Below, in pieces: positions 57,601 through 64,000 of a stretch of DNA of 64,000 bases. The stretch's first letter is position 1, and each line of letters opens with the position of its first letter. Source of the DNA: DAHUYF01 sp052143095 (lineage in GTDB: Bacteria > Pseudomonadota > Alphaproteobacteria > ATCC43930 > CGMCC-115725); assembly GCA_052143095.1 (NCBI GenBank), contig JBKQTR010000269.1:1-64000 (forward strand). Direction: 5' to 3'. The position numbers and the translations under genes are program-made. A model generated the notes under the pieces. It was not told the DNA's origin, ran no database searches, and saw only the letters and a list, made by a program, of their open reading frames with translations.

Positions 57601-57774
57601 CTGGGCGAGGGCGGCGAGCAGAACGCGCCGCTCGGCCGCGCGGTGATCGGCGGCCTGCTGCTGGCCACCGTCGCCACGCTGATGTTCGTCCCCTCGGTCT
57701 TCGCGCTGCTGCACAAGCAGCGTCCGCCCGGCGCGCCGCCCGCGGCCGCCGCCATCGATCATCGCCCGCGTTGA
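54601..57774 (+). CDS. RND efflux transporter permease (AcrB/MdtB-like)
   Basis: The 1057-residue pump has the RND layout: first span near 10-30 (YTFVVLALLILLASPLVVL), two large periplasmic loops, and 12 spans with the proton-relay motif GILVDDATVTIENMERYLEE (Asp-Asp at about 401-402). The second loop contains FFPTTDSGQFILHLRAKTGT and the C-terminal spans end in MAMIIGMVPMALGLGEGGEQ. It pumps toxic compounds out using the proton gradient. It starts the three-gene operon pump - adaptor - outer membrane factor. Start ATG 54601 has GGGG upstream. Confidence 0.95.
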   Translation: MWIVRLALDRPYTFVVLALLILLASPLVVLRTPTDIFPNINIPVIAVGWTYTGLNPEEMEGRLTTVYERVLTTLVDNIEHIESTTYNGTAIVRIFLQPGASLDTANAQVTAASQTILRQLPPGTTPPLVLNYSASSVPILQLGLSGQGLSEAQLNDLALNFLRTQLVTVPGAVVPYPYGGKQREVMINLDPRLLQQKGLSPGDVLAALAKQNLVLPSGTAKISEFEYDIRVNGSPTTIQQLGDLPIKLVDNATLYLRDVATVSDGFAPQTNIARQDGQRGVLVSILKAGNASTLNVVSGIRNLLGRVSQTLPPELRIQPLADQSIFVRAAISGVVREGVIAAGLTAAMILLFLGSWRSTLIIAVSIPLSILTSIIVLSFLGQTINIMTLGGLALAVGILVDDATVTIENMERYLEEGHGLHDAILAGASQIAVPALVSTLCICIVFVPMFLLGGVARYLFVPLAEAVVFAMLASYVLSRTLVPTMAMYLLRAKAHHAGPSRNPWVLFQRGFEHRFERARKAYGGLLTVLVRRRRLFIPAFLGGGLAVLLLLPWLGQDFFPTTDSGQFILHLRAKTGTRIEETARLCDLVEDAIRQAIPAGERQTITDNIGLPYSTINLTHSISGIIGAADADILVSLKQDHRATADYIAQLRQALPARFPGVTFYFLPADIVTQVLNFGLPSPVDIQIEGADVQGNRQVADRILDEIRHVPGIVDARIQQDFDYPDFQIEVDRTKAQQAGFTENDVATSILDTLSGSFQTAPMFFLNTSNGVNYNLAAQTPQYKVQSLQDLQNISITSPTATRPGVLADVAAIARSQEMAVVNHYNIRRVIDIYASVQGRDLGAAGGEVSRIVAANQKLLPRGSFVSIRGQLQTMRTSYVNLLSGLAFSIVLVYLLIVVNFQSWLDPFIIITALPAALAGIVLCLFFTHTTLSVPALMGAIMCMGVATANSILVVSFARERLAEHGDAVRAATEAGFTRFRPVLMTAFAMIIGMVPMALGLGEGGEQNAPLGRAVIGGLLLATVATLMFVPSVFALLHKQRPPGAPPAAAAIDHRPR

Positions 57775-57796
57775 GGCATCACCGGAGAGCAACGTC

Positions 57797-59017
57797 ATGC
57801 CGCCCGACGATCTCAGAGAAGCGGAGCGATTGCCGCCGCCGAGCATTATGAACGAGCGCGCGGTCGGGCAGCCCCGCCGGTGGACCGCGCCGGTGCTGCT
57901 GGCGCTGGCGGTCGTCGCGGTCGGTGCCGGCATCTATGCCGGCATCCGCAGCCGCGCCGAAGCCGAAATCGACCTGGCGCGGGTGACCGACGCGGCTGCC
58001 GTCCCGGTGGTCAATGTCATCCGCCCGATCGTCGGCGCGCCCGATGACGCGCTCGTGCTCCCCGGCAACACCCAGGCCTTCAGCGATACCGCGATCTACG
58101 CCCGCACGAACGGCTATCTGAAGCGCTGGTACTTCGATATCGGCGCCCATGTGAAGCGCGGGCAATTGCTGGCGGAGATCGACACGCCCGAGGTCGATGA
58201 CCAGCTGCGCCAGGCCCGCGCCGATCTCGCCACGGCGGAGGCCACGCTGAAGCTCGCGGCGATCACCGCCGAGCGCAACGAGACCCTGCTGAAGACCCGC
58301 TCCGTCTCGACCCAGGACCGCGACAACGCCGTCGGCGCCTTGAACACCGACAAGGCCATCGTGCAGTCGCGTGAGGCTGCGGTGGCGCAATTGGAGAAGC
58401 TCCAGTCGTTCGAGCGGGTCGAAGCGCCCTTCGACGGCATCGTGACGGCGCGCACCATCGATGTCGGCGCGCTGATCGCCGCCGGCGGCGCCGCGCCGGC
58501 GCGCGAGCTCTTCCACATGGTCGCGACCGATACGCTGAGGATCTATGTCGCCGTGCCGGAAACCTATTCGCCGGCGATCCATCCGGGCGCGACCGCCACG
58601 GTGACGCTCGATGAGTTTCCCGGCCAGACCTTCAACGGCACCTTGGTCCGCACGTCCAACGCCATCGATCTCGCCTCGCGCACGCTGCTGGTCGAGGTCG
58701 ATGTCGAGAATGCGAGCGGGCAGCTGCTGCCCGGCGCCTATGCCTCCGTCCATTTCACGCTGCCGGCGGCCGGGCGGTCGGTGACGGTTCCCGCGAACAC
58801 GCTGCTCTTCCGCAAGGAAGGGCTGCAGGTGGGCGTGGTCCATGACGGCAAGGTGGAGCTGGTGCCGGTGAAGATCGGCCATGATTACGGCGACATCGTC
58901 GAGGTGATCGCCGGCCTGCAGCCGACCGACGAGGTGGTGGTCAACCCGGCGGACTCGCTGGCCAGCGGCACCACGGTTCACGTGAACGGCGACAAGGACG
59001 TCAGAGCAGCGCCATGA
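57797..59017 (+). CDS. RND/HlyD-type periplasmic adaptor subunit
   Basis: The 406-residue membrane-fusion protein has one N-terminal anchor (VLLALAVVAVGAGIYAGI, about 34-51), a lipoyl/barrel-sandwich hybrid motif (YARTNGYLKRWYFDIGAHVK, then GQLLAEIDTPEVDDQLRQAR), a helical hairpin (ADLATAEATLKLAAITAERN) and beta-barrel/MP domains (VTLDEFPGQTFNGTLVRTSN). It links the pump to the outer-membrane channel. Its stop overlaps the next gene start (ATGA). Confidence 0.94.
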   Translation: MPPDDLREAERLPPPSIMNERAVGQPRRWTAPVLLALAVVAVGAGIYAGIRSRAEAEIDLARVTDAAAVPVVNVIRPIVGAPDDALVLPGNTQAFSDTAIYARTNGYLKRWYFDIGAHVKRGQLLAEIDTPEVDDQLRQARADLATAEATLKLAAITAERNETLLKTRSVSTQDRDNAVGALNTDKAIVQSREAAVAQLEKLQSFERVEAPFDGIVTARTIDVGALIAAGGAAPARELFHMVATDTLRIYVAVPETYSPAIHPGATATVTLDEFPGQTFNGTLVRTSNAIDLASRTLLVEVDVENASGQLLPGAYASVHFTLPAAGRSVTVPANTLLFRKEGLQVGVVHDGKVELVPVKIGHDYGDIVEVIAGLQPTDEVVVNPADSLASGTTVHVNGDKDVRAAP

Positions 59018-60519
59018 ACGGCGGATGGTGCCGCGTCCTCGGCGCGCTGGGGGTGCTGCTCGCTGGCTGCACGGTCGGCCCCGACTACAAGGTGCCGCCG
59101 GTGGCGACGCCGGCGGCCTACAAGGAGGAGCCGCCGGCGACCGGCCTGTGGCGGAAGGCGCGGCCCGAGGACGGGATCGCGCGCGGCAATTGGTGGGAGG
59201 TGTTCGGCGACAGTGAGCTCGACGCGCTCGAAGAGCAGGTCACCGCGGCGAACCAGGATCTGAAGCAGGCGGAGGCCCGCTTCCGCCAGGCGCGGGCGCA
59301 GATCGGCTTCCAGCAGGCCGCGCAATATCCGACGATCGCCATCGAGCCCAGCGCGCAATCGCTGCGGGACTCGGGCCATCAGCCCTATTTTCTCCTCACC
59401 CATCCGACGCCCACCGGCGAGTTCGAGCTGCCCTTGGACCTGTCCTACGAGATCGATCTCTGGGGCCGCATACGCCGCACCGTCGCCGCGGCCCGCGAGG
59501 AGGCGCAGGCGACATCCGCCGATGTCGCGACGGCGAGCCTCAGCCTGCATGCCGAATTGGCGGTCGATTATGTCGAGCTGCGCAGCGCCGATGCGCAGCA
59601 GAAGCTGCTGAACGACACGGTCGCGGCCTATGCCGACGCGCTGAAGCTCACCGAGGATCGCCTGGCCGGCGGCGGCGCCTCCGAAGCCGACGCTGCCCAG
59701 GCGCGCACGCAGCTCGAGACCACGCGGGTGCAGGCCACCGACATCGCCGTGGCGCGCGCCCAGTATGAGCATGCGATCGCCATCCTCATCGGCAAGCCGC
59801 CGGCCGATTTCAGCCTGCAAGCCGTGCCGCTGTCGCTCGATCCGCCGGCAGTGCCGGTCGGTCTGCCCTCGGAGCTGCTGCAGCGCCGGCCCGATATCGC
59901 CGCCGCCGAACGCCGCGTCGCCGAGGCCAACGAGCAGATCGGTATCGCCGAGGCGGCCTTCTATCCAAGCCTGACCCTCAGCGGCATCGGCGGCTTCATC
60001 GGCACGTCGGTCACCAACTGGTTCGAATGGCAGAGCCTGGCCTGGGCGGTGGGCGCCTCGATGAGCCAGACGCTGTTCGACGCCGGACGGCGCAAATCCA
60101 CGTCCGAGGCCGCCGTCGCCAATTACGATGCGACCATCGCCTTCTACCGCCAGACGACGCTCGCGGCGTTTCAGGAGGTCGAGGACAATCTCGCGGCGCT
60201 GCGCATCCTCGAGCGCGAAGCGCAGCAGCAGAAAGCGGCGGTGGCGGCGGCGGAGAACTCGCTGCAGATCTTCACCAACCGCTATGTCGGCGGCGTCGAC
60301 ACCTATCTCGAGGTGGTCACCGCGCAATCCACCGCGCTGGGGAACGAGCGCAACGACGTCGACATCAGGCGCCGCCGGCTGGAAGCCGACGTGCTGCTGG
60401 TCAAGGCGTTGGGCGGCGGCTGGAGCACGGCGGCGCTGCCGGCGCTCACCGGCAGGAGCCCGCACGTCTTCGAGGTCACGCTGCCGGGGATGGGCAGCGG
60501 CGTCGTGCCGACGCAGTGA
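59014..60519 (+). CDS. outer-membrane efflux lipoprotein (OprM/NodT type)
   Basis: The 501-residue channel has a lipoprotein signal with Cys in LGVLLAGCTVGPDYKVPPV and two OEP repeats: VAAAREEAQATSADVATASL, YADALKLTEDRLAGGGASEA and FTNRYVGGVDTYLEVVTAQS. It forms the trimeric outer-membrane exit duct for the pump. The start overlaps the adaptor stop, so the three genes are coupled. A regulator gene is not adjacent. Confidence 0.94.
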   Translation: MNGGWCRVLGALGVLLAGCTVGPDYKVPPVATPAAYKEEPPATGLWRKARPEDGIARGNWWEVFGDSELDALEEQVTAANQDLKQAEARFRQARAQIGFQQAAQYPTIAIEPSAQSLRDSGHQPYFLLTHPTPTGEFELPLDLSYEIDLWGRIRRTVAAAREEAQATSADVATASLSLHAELAVDYVELRSADAQQKLLNDTVAAYADALKLTEDRLAGGGASEADAAQARTQLETTRVQATDIAVARAQYEHAIAILIGKPPADFSLQAVPLSLDPPAVPVGLPSELLQRRPDIAAAERRVAEANEQIGIAEAAFYPSLTLSGIGGFIGTSVTNWFEWQSLAWAVGASMSQTLFDAGRRKSTSEAAVANYDATIAFYRQTTLAAFQEVEDNLAALRILEREAQQQKAAVAAAENSLQIFTNRYVGGVDTYLEVVTAQSTALGNERNDVDIRRRRLEADVLLVKALGGGWSTAALPALTGRSPHVFEVTLPGMGSGVVPTQ

Positions 60520-60911
60520 CGGGCCCCGGCATCAGGAACCGGCGGCTCGCCGCTCCGGTCATCTCCGGCGCTTTTCGGCTCCTCCCGCCAACGTACCAAC
60601 GGCGCTCCAGGCGTGGTGGCGCGCGGCAGCCATGAGGGCAGGGGTCGGCTTAGGCCGGTTCTCCAGAAGCGCCAGCACCCGCATGGTATCGCGCTCGTAT
60701 CCTCTCCCGGTGCGCCCGGGCCTTGTCGCGTGATAGCTTGCTGCGCGTTGAAGCCGTCGTATCTCGTCCCGTCAGGTTACGTGTAACCCAGCATGATGGC
60801 ACTCGGTACGCAATCCCTGCAGCCGCGGATGGCGCGGAATATCGTCATACAGTCAACTCGCAGATTGGCCAATCGCTCCGCCACGTACCCGCCCGTTCCG
60901 TTGCCGTCCGT
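60520..60911. other. intergenic region without recognised gene
   Basis: These 392 bases lie between the RND operon and the accessory toxin-antitoxin/Abi block. A minus-strand frame without a start codon (about 60575-60735) has plausible amino-acid composition but no family I recognise. I see no repeat or tRNA that would mark an integration site. Confidence 0.45.
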
Positions 60912-61550
60912 CTATCCTTTCCGATCATCTGTGCGTCCTACGATTTCGGCGATGCTGATTACATCGTGATCTTGATGGCGGTCCAGTGCCATGAGTGGTC
61001 TGTAGACGAGCGTGTTGAGCAAGGGCGCGAGATCATGATCCGTCGCTCCGAGTTCCTTAGCAATCTTCACGCGTTCGGAGACGACCTTGTTCTCGAGGCT
61101 CAAATTCTCAAGCAAGAGCCGCCGCTCTTCAGCCGACTCTCGGTATTCACGATCCTTCCGACGCTCGTGACGATCATTCAAATATTGTCGTAGCACCTCA
61201 AGCGGGTTCAGCTTGCCTAGAAATTCCCAGGAGCCGGGCGAACCAAGGCGCACGGAGGACAGGATGAGTTGTTCTGCGGGCGGGATATAGGAAGCGATTT
61301 GTTCCGCTGTTGGGGGCCAATCACGCGCCTACTGTGCAGCTCTCCGAGGCGCAACCTGCCATCCAAAATTCAAGCTAAAAGGATACTTCGGAAACGGGAA
61401 ATCTCGCGCGGCTCGATTAAGCCCATCGATCGTCGCTTCAAATACCAAAACCGACTCGTAAGAATGTTTCAGAGCCATGAGAAAGGCGGTCAATAATTCG
61501 ACTTCGATTTCCCCTTGTCCGTGAATCCGAAGACGACCTCGTTGCGGCAT
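60912..61550 (-). pseudogene. hypothetical gene split by an in-frame amber codon
   Basis: One frame of 213 codons runs from ATG 61548-61550, with a strong GGAGGGG ribosome site, to 60912, interrupted only by TAG at 61329-61331. The first part reads RLRIHGQGEIEVELLTAFLM to GWQVAPRRAAQ. After the stop the same frame continues WPPTAEQIASYIPPAEQLIL, RLGSPGSWEFLGKLNPLEVL, RQYLNDRHERRKDREYRESA and a helical coiled-coil-like tail. Both halves look like real protein, so a nonsense mutation or a readthrough amber is the simplest view. The function is unknown. It overlaps the 3' end of the Abi-like gene by 113 bases. Confidence 0.7.
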
Positions 61551-62442
61551 TTTCCCCTCCGTTGCTGCACTTTTTCTGATTTGAGCTCACGCTCATCCCG
61601 GATCTACTAAGACGTTCATGCTCGGCCATCAAATACGAGATGTAACTGCGGATGAGGTTGCAAAACAGACGCGCTTCATTGGGCTGCGTAGCTATTCCAG
61701 CCCGGAGATCGGCCCCGTGACGGATACCGCCGCCTGTGGGGGACGACAAGTAGCCGTGCAACGTCGTTACCCATTGGAGGACTTGATCGAGCGTCTTGCC
61801 TCTATGGTGCTTCCGAAGGTCATCGGCGATCTTATTGAAATACTTTCCCTGTACGGTGCCGCCTCCGGTATCAAGTCCCTGGAAAGCAGTCGAGATTGTT
61901 TCTAGAAGCCACAGGATTTCCTGAACGGCCTGTCGGTCTCGTCCCTCCGATAGAAGTTGTTCGGAGTCGCTCAGTGATTTCTGGATAATCTCCTGCGCTT
62001 GCGCGTCGAGTGATGTGACGCGCTCGGTTACAGCGATCGTCACCCGTAGTTCCTGGGAGATTAGATCAGGCAGTTTGATTTCATAGCCGGCTTGATGCTC
62101 AAAGAGCACTCGATTGATCCGGGCGACATCGGGCGTTCCAAAATCCGGATGATTCTTCGCGAGACCTTCGCAGGCATCATAGAATGCCTCGATAAATAAA
62201 GGTGCGTTCTCTGCCGCTTGGCGCATGTAGCTTTCCAAATCGGATTCAGCCCAACTTACGCTCGAGCTGGAATATGCTGTAATCCCCGCAGCACCGGCAA
62301 AATACGCTTTGAAATGTTCCAATATTGCCTTTCGATCTCCTTGATTCGCGATCTTGCCGATCAAATTAAAGAAATCGGAGACAACTCCGCTCGCAATCTC
62401 TCCGGGAGAATCAAAGCGCCACTTTGGATCGAACTTCAACAT
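61438..62442 (-). CDS. abortive-infection-like protein (Abi C-terminal-like domain)
   Basis: The predicted protein is about 334 residues. Recognisable is its C-terminal part, about residues 220-285: LDQVLQWVTTLHGYLSSPTG, GGIRHGADLRAGIATQPNEA, RLFCNLIRSYISYLMAEHER. The HG.G..RHG-like block and final helix resemble the Abi_C domain of abortive-infection proteins. The N-terminal part (EIASGVVSDFFNLIGKIANQ, AYSSSSVSWAESDLESYMRQ) is unrecognised. The last 50 residues overlap the next gene and look like its shadow, so the ancestral stop may have been lost. The ATG at 62440-62442 has a weak ribosome site; the frame opens earlier at 62493. It follows the TumA-like gene closely. Confidence 0.65.
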   Translation of the reverse strand: MLKFDPKWRFDSPGEIASGVVSDFFNLIGKIANQGDRKAILEHFKAYFAGAAGITAYSSSSVSWAESDLESYMRQAAENAPLFIEAFYDACEGLAKNHPDFGTPDVARINRVLFEHQAGYEIKLPDLISQELRVTIAVTERVTSLDAQAQEIIQKSLSDSEQLLSEGRDRQAVQEILWLLETISTAFQGLDTGGGTVQGKYFNKIADDLRKHHRGKTLDQVLQWVTTLHGYLSSPTGGGIRHGADLRAGIATQPNEARLFCNLIRSYISYLMAEHERLSRSGMSVSSNQKKCSNGGENAATRSSSDSRTRGNRSRIIDRLSHGSETFLRVGFGI

Positions 62443-62489
62443 AGATGTCAGCCCACAGCGAAGTTGAGAACACCCTTGGTGCGCCTCTG

Positions 62490-62840
62490 TCAAATCGCGA
62501 TCTTGGTCTCGATCGCGTCGTAGTCGGCGCGGACGCCGCCGTCCGAGACGTCGAGAAGCCCCGCGGCCGTCAAGGCTTGGACATCCGCATGAACGTTGCT
62601 GTAGTCGCGTCCGAGCGCCTTCGCCAGGGCGCGGACGCTGGCGACCTTGTGCCGGCGGACGTAGCGCAGCAGTTCCATCCGCTTGCCGGTCAGAACGCGG
62701 GCGAGGGCGTCCCAGCTTTCGAAGGCTAGGTGGCGTTCATGGAAAGTCTCGCCACTCTCGGCGCGGTGCCAGGCATCGACGAACCGGCGCGCCGCTTCCT
62801 TTTCCATCGCGCCACCGACCGTGATTTTCATCTTGCTCAT
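62490..62840 (-). CDS. tumA: TumA-type antitoxin (winged HTH, HVO_A0114-like)
   Basis: The 116-residue protein has an N-terminal toxin-binding part (ARRFVDAWHRAESGETFHER) and a C-terminal winged helix-turn-helix (MELLRYVRRHKVASVRALAK, ALGRDYSNVHADVQALTAAG, LLDVSDGG). This is the HVO_A0114-type DNA-binding protein that partners the TumE toxins. Its ATG overlaps the stop of the TumE gene (ATGA), confirming the pair. It probably represses the operon at the ACCATATGGT palindrome. Confidence 0.85.
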   Translation of the reverse strand: MSKMKITVGGAMEKEAARRFVDAWHRAESGETFHERHLAFESWDALARVLTGKRMELLRYVRRHKVASVRALAKALGRDYSNVHADVQALTAAGLLDVSDGGVRADYDAIETKIAI

Positions 62841-63124
62841 TTGTCACCTCGCAATGCCCGCACATCGGACCAGAAATCGGCCATCAGTTGTTCGACAGTG
62901 CTGAACGCATAAGCCGTCTCGGCGCCTTGAAAATGCCGGTGATCGCCTTTGCCGCGCTCATTGTCATACCCGATCTCCCGGACCCCAGGGCGACCGTAAA
63001 ACAAAGAATATTTGAGGCCGTGGGTTGATGGTCGAACGGGCGATGGAACGCGCCAGAGCACCATCTCCACAATCGCACCATCGTCATAATCGATGCGCTG
63101 ACGGAAGAGTAGTTCAGCCCTCAT
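62837..63124 (-). CDS. tumE: TumE-family toxin (DUF6516)
   Basis: The 95-residue protein matches the TumE/DUF6516 toxin family: MRAELLFRQRIDYDDGAIVE, MVLWRVPSPVRPSTHGLKYS, LFYGRPGVREIGYDNERGKG, DHRHFQGAETAYAFSTVEQL and MADFWSDVRALRG. The YDNERGKGDHRH block is the conserved centre and probably the catalytic site. It is the first gene of the operon tumE - tumA - abi-like - broken hypothetical gene. Confidence 0.88.
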   Translation of the reverse strand: MRAELLFRQRIDYDDGAIVEMVLWRVPSPVRPSTHGLKYSLFYGRPGVREIGYDNERGKGDHRHFQGAETAYAFSTVEQLMADFWSDVRALRGDK

Positions 63125-63147
63125 CCCGATTTATAATGGCCGTTTGA

Positions 63148-63162
63148 ACCATATGGTGTCAA
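63148..63162 (-). promoter_or_regulatory. tumE promoter/operator with ACCATATGGT palindrome
   Basis: ACCATATGGT (63148-63157) directly follows a minus-strand TTGACA (63157-63162), and CATTAT lies 18 bases further as a -10. The palindrome would block the promoter when a repressor binds. An identical ACCATATGGT occurs at 63249-63258. Confidence 0.65.
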
Positions 63163-63248
63163 TAGCCATAGGCGGCCAGCCCGCCATAGGTTCGGGGGTA
63201 GTGTGTTTCGTCCGCGGGCAGAGCGCTCTAGGTAAAATTATCTTTTAT

Positions 63249-63258
63249 ACCATATGGT
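63249..63258. promoter_or_regulatory. second ACCATATGGT palindrome
   Basis: The same ten-base palindrome as in the tumE promoter lies exactly 101 bases away, with TTT-N2 before it in both cases. It could be a second operator allowing loop formation by the TumA repressor. Confidence 0.5.
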
Positions 63259-63289
63259 TACGACATTCTATTGCGATCATAGGTCATCG

Positions 63290-64000
63290 TCAGAACGGCG
63301 AGGGGGGTGGACGGCGCATAAGAGCGACCAGCAGCAGACAGACGAAGGCGCCGGCTGCGGCGGCGAGGAAGCCGTCGATGTAGGAGAGCACCGATGCCTG
63401 CTGCGCCACGGTGGCGGCAAGAAGCTTCGCGGCGCGTGCCGTGGCCTCGCCGAGATCTGCGGTGTGCGTCCCGACGGCGTTCCGGTATGCAGCAAGCCGG
63501 TCGGTGGTCGTGACGGCGATGCCGTCGACGTGCAGCCCGACGAGGTTCGAGTGGATCTGCTCGCGCACCCGAACGAAGGTCTGCATGAACGCCGTGCCGA
63601 TCTCGCCGCCGAACAGGCGGCTGATCTGCAAGACCGCGCCGACCGTCAGCGCATCGGCCGGGCTGAGCGACCGCACGATCATCACGACAAGGGCGGTCAG
63701 CGCAAAGGATTGACCAATCGCCTGCAGGATTTGCGACGGCAGGAAGTCATCCGTCGCCCATTGGCTGGTGAGGTCCGTCGCCATCAGGCAGGCGATACCG
63801 ATGACCGCGGTGCCAAAGGCGAGAACCGACCGGCCGGCGACACGTTTGAGCAATGCGCCCAGCGGCAACACGATGACGAGCTGAGGCAGCGCGATCCAGA
63901 GGAGCACGGTGCCCACCTGCAGCTCCCGGTAGTTCTGCACGGTCTGCAGATAGCTCGGGATGATGTAGGCGGTCGAGAGAATGATGAAGCGGAAGCCGGC
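63290..64000 (-). CDS. DHA2-type MFS drug exporter, C-terminal part (cut by right edge)
   Basis: The C-terminal 236 residues of a major-facilitator exporter of the EmrB/QacA (14-span) type are visible. At the edge the frame continues into the next sequence (AGFRFIILSTAYIIPSYLQT, then VQNYRELQVGTVLLWIALPQ). Later spans are ALLKRVAGRSVLAFGTAVIG, LQAIGQSFALTALVVMIVRS, GAVLQISRLFGGEIGTAFMQ and SYIDGFLAAAAGAFVCLLLV, ending RRPPPSPF. It should export drugs or other toxic compounds by proton antiport. The start lies outside the window. Confidence 0.9.
   Translation of the reverse strand, partial: AGFRFIILSTAYIIPSYLQTVQNYRELQVGTVLLWIALPQLVIVLPLGALLKRVAGRSVLAFGTAVIGIACLMATDLTSQWATDDFLPSQILQAIGQSFALTALVVMIVRSLSPADALTVGAVLQISRLFGGEIGTAFMQTFVRVREQIHSNLVGLHVDGIAVTTTDRLAAYRNAVGTHTADLGEATARAAKLLAATVAQQASVLSYIDGFLAAAAGAFVCLLLVALMRRPPPSPF

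Noticed and set aside
54400..57933. Minus-strand open frame of 1177 codons
   Set aside because: It is antisense to the RND permease gene and consists of His/Arg/Asp/Ala-rich sequence typical of shadow frames.
60575..60735. Minus-strand frame with reasonable protein composition
   Set aside because: It lacks a start codon and I cannot match it to any family; it could be a gene remnant but the evidence is too thin.
1..64000. tRNA, rRNA or CRISPR arrays
   Set aside because: No cloverleaf T-arm sequences, rRNA signatures or spaced direct repeats were seen on either strand.

Overview
The window is GC-rich chromosomal DNA from an alphaproteobacterium. This is inferred from gene content and regulatory style: FixK/Fnr-type boxes, an orphan CcoQ, a PagL-type lipid A deacylase, transglutaminase/ATP-grasp/alpha-E cluster, DUF3018-type MazE. 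The genus cannot be fixed from sequence alone. I see no tRNA, rRNA, CRISPR array or plasmid/phage replication genes. Coding is dense, mostly on the minus strand, and GC-rich codons create many long antisense open frames that are not genes.

1-11.6 kb is a low-oxygen/energy-stress block. It holds the kdpB(5' part)-kdpA-kdpF K+ pump operon with an extra tiny membrane protein, an isoprenylcysteine-methyltransferase-like protein, a stand-alone CcoQ, a cytochrome c, a large UPF0182 membrane protein, an ABC-2 permease without its ATPase, and a pta-ackA-fabI operon. Three Crp/Fnr-type (TTGA-N6-TCAW) boxes lie in front of kdp, the ABC permease and pta, so the block looks like one regulon for oxygen limitation.

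11.6-21.5 kb carries a PagL-like lipid A 3-O-deacylase, a remnant of a LivK-type binding protein, a flavin amine oxidase, a hybrid sensor kinase, and a TonB receptor divergent from a NarL-type two-component pair, with a perfect palindrome between them. 21.5-28.3 kb has two small hypothetical genes and then a four-gene envelope/secondary-metabolite-like locus: adenylate-forming ligase, acyltransferase, GMC oxidoreductase and glycosyltransferase.

28.3-35.9 kb is an iron module (outer-membrane protein, TonB receptor, FTR1 permease, cupredoxin) with two near-identical Fur-like sites, followed by a cupin/enoyl-CoA hydratase/VOC/vitamin-B12-binding-like operon. 36-46 kb has a HigBA toxin-antitoxin pair, a Tat-exported FAH-family hydrolase, and a tight four-gene operon of three transglutaminases with a circularly permuted ATP-grasp/alpha-E fusion. 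A MITE-like repeat and a TPR glycosyltransferase follow.

48-53.4 kb is signalling: a PAS hybrid kinase, a single-domain response regulator, a small exported protein and a chemoreceptor. 53.6-64 kb is accessory DNA: a MazEF pair, an AT-rich regulatory gap, a complete RND efflux operon, then a TumE/TumA toxin-antitoxin pair fused into an operon with an abortive-infection-like gene and a downstream gene broken by an in-frame amber codon, and finally a DHA2-type MFS exporter cut by the window end.
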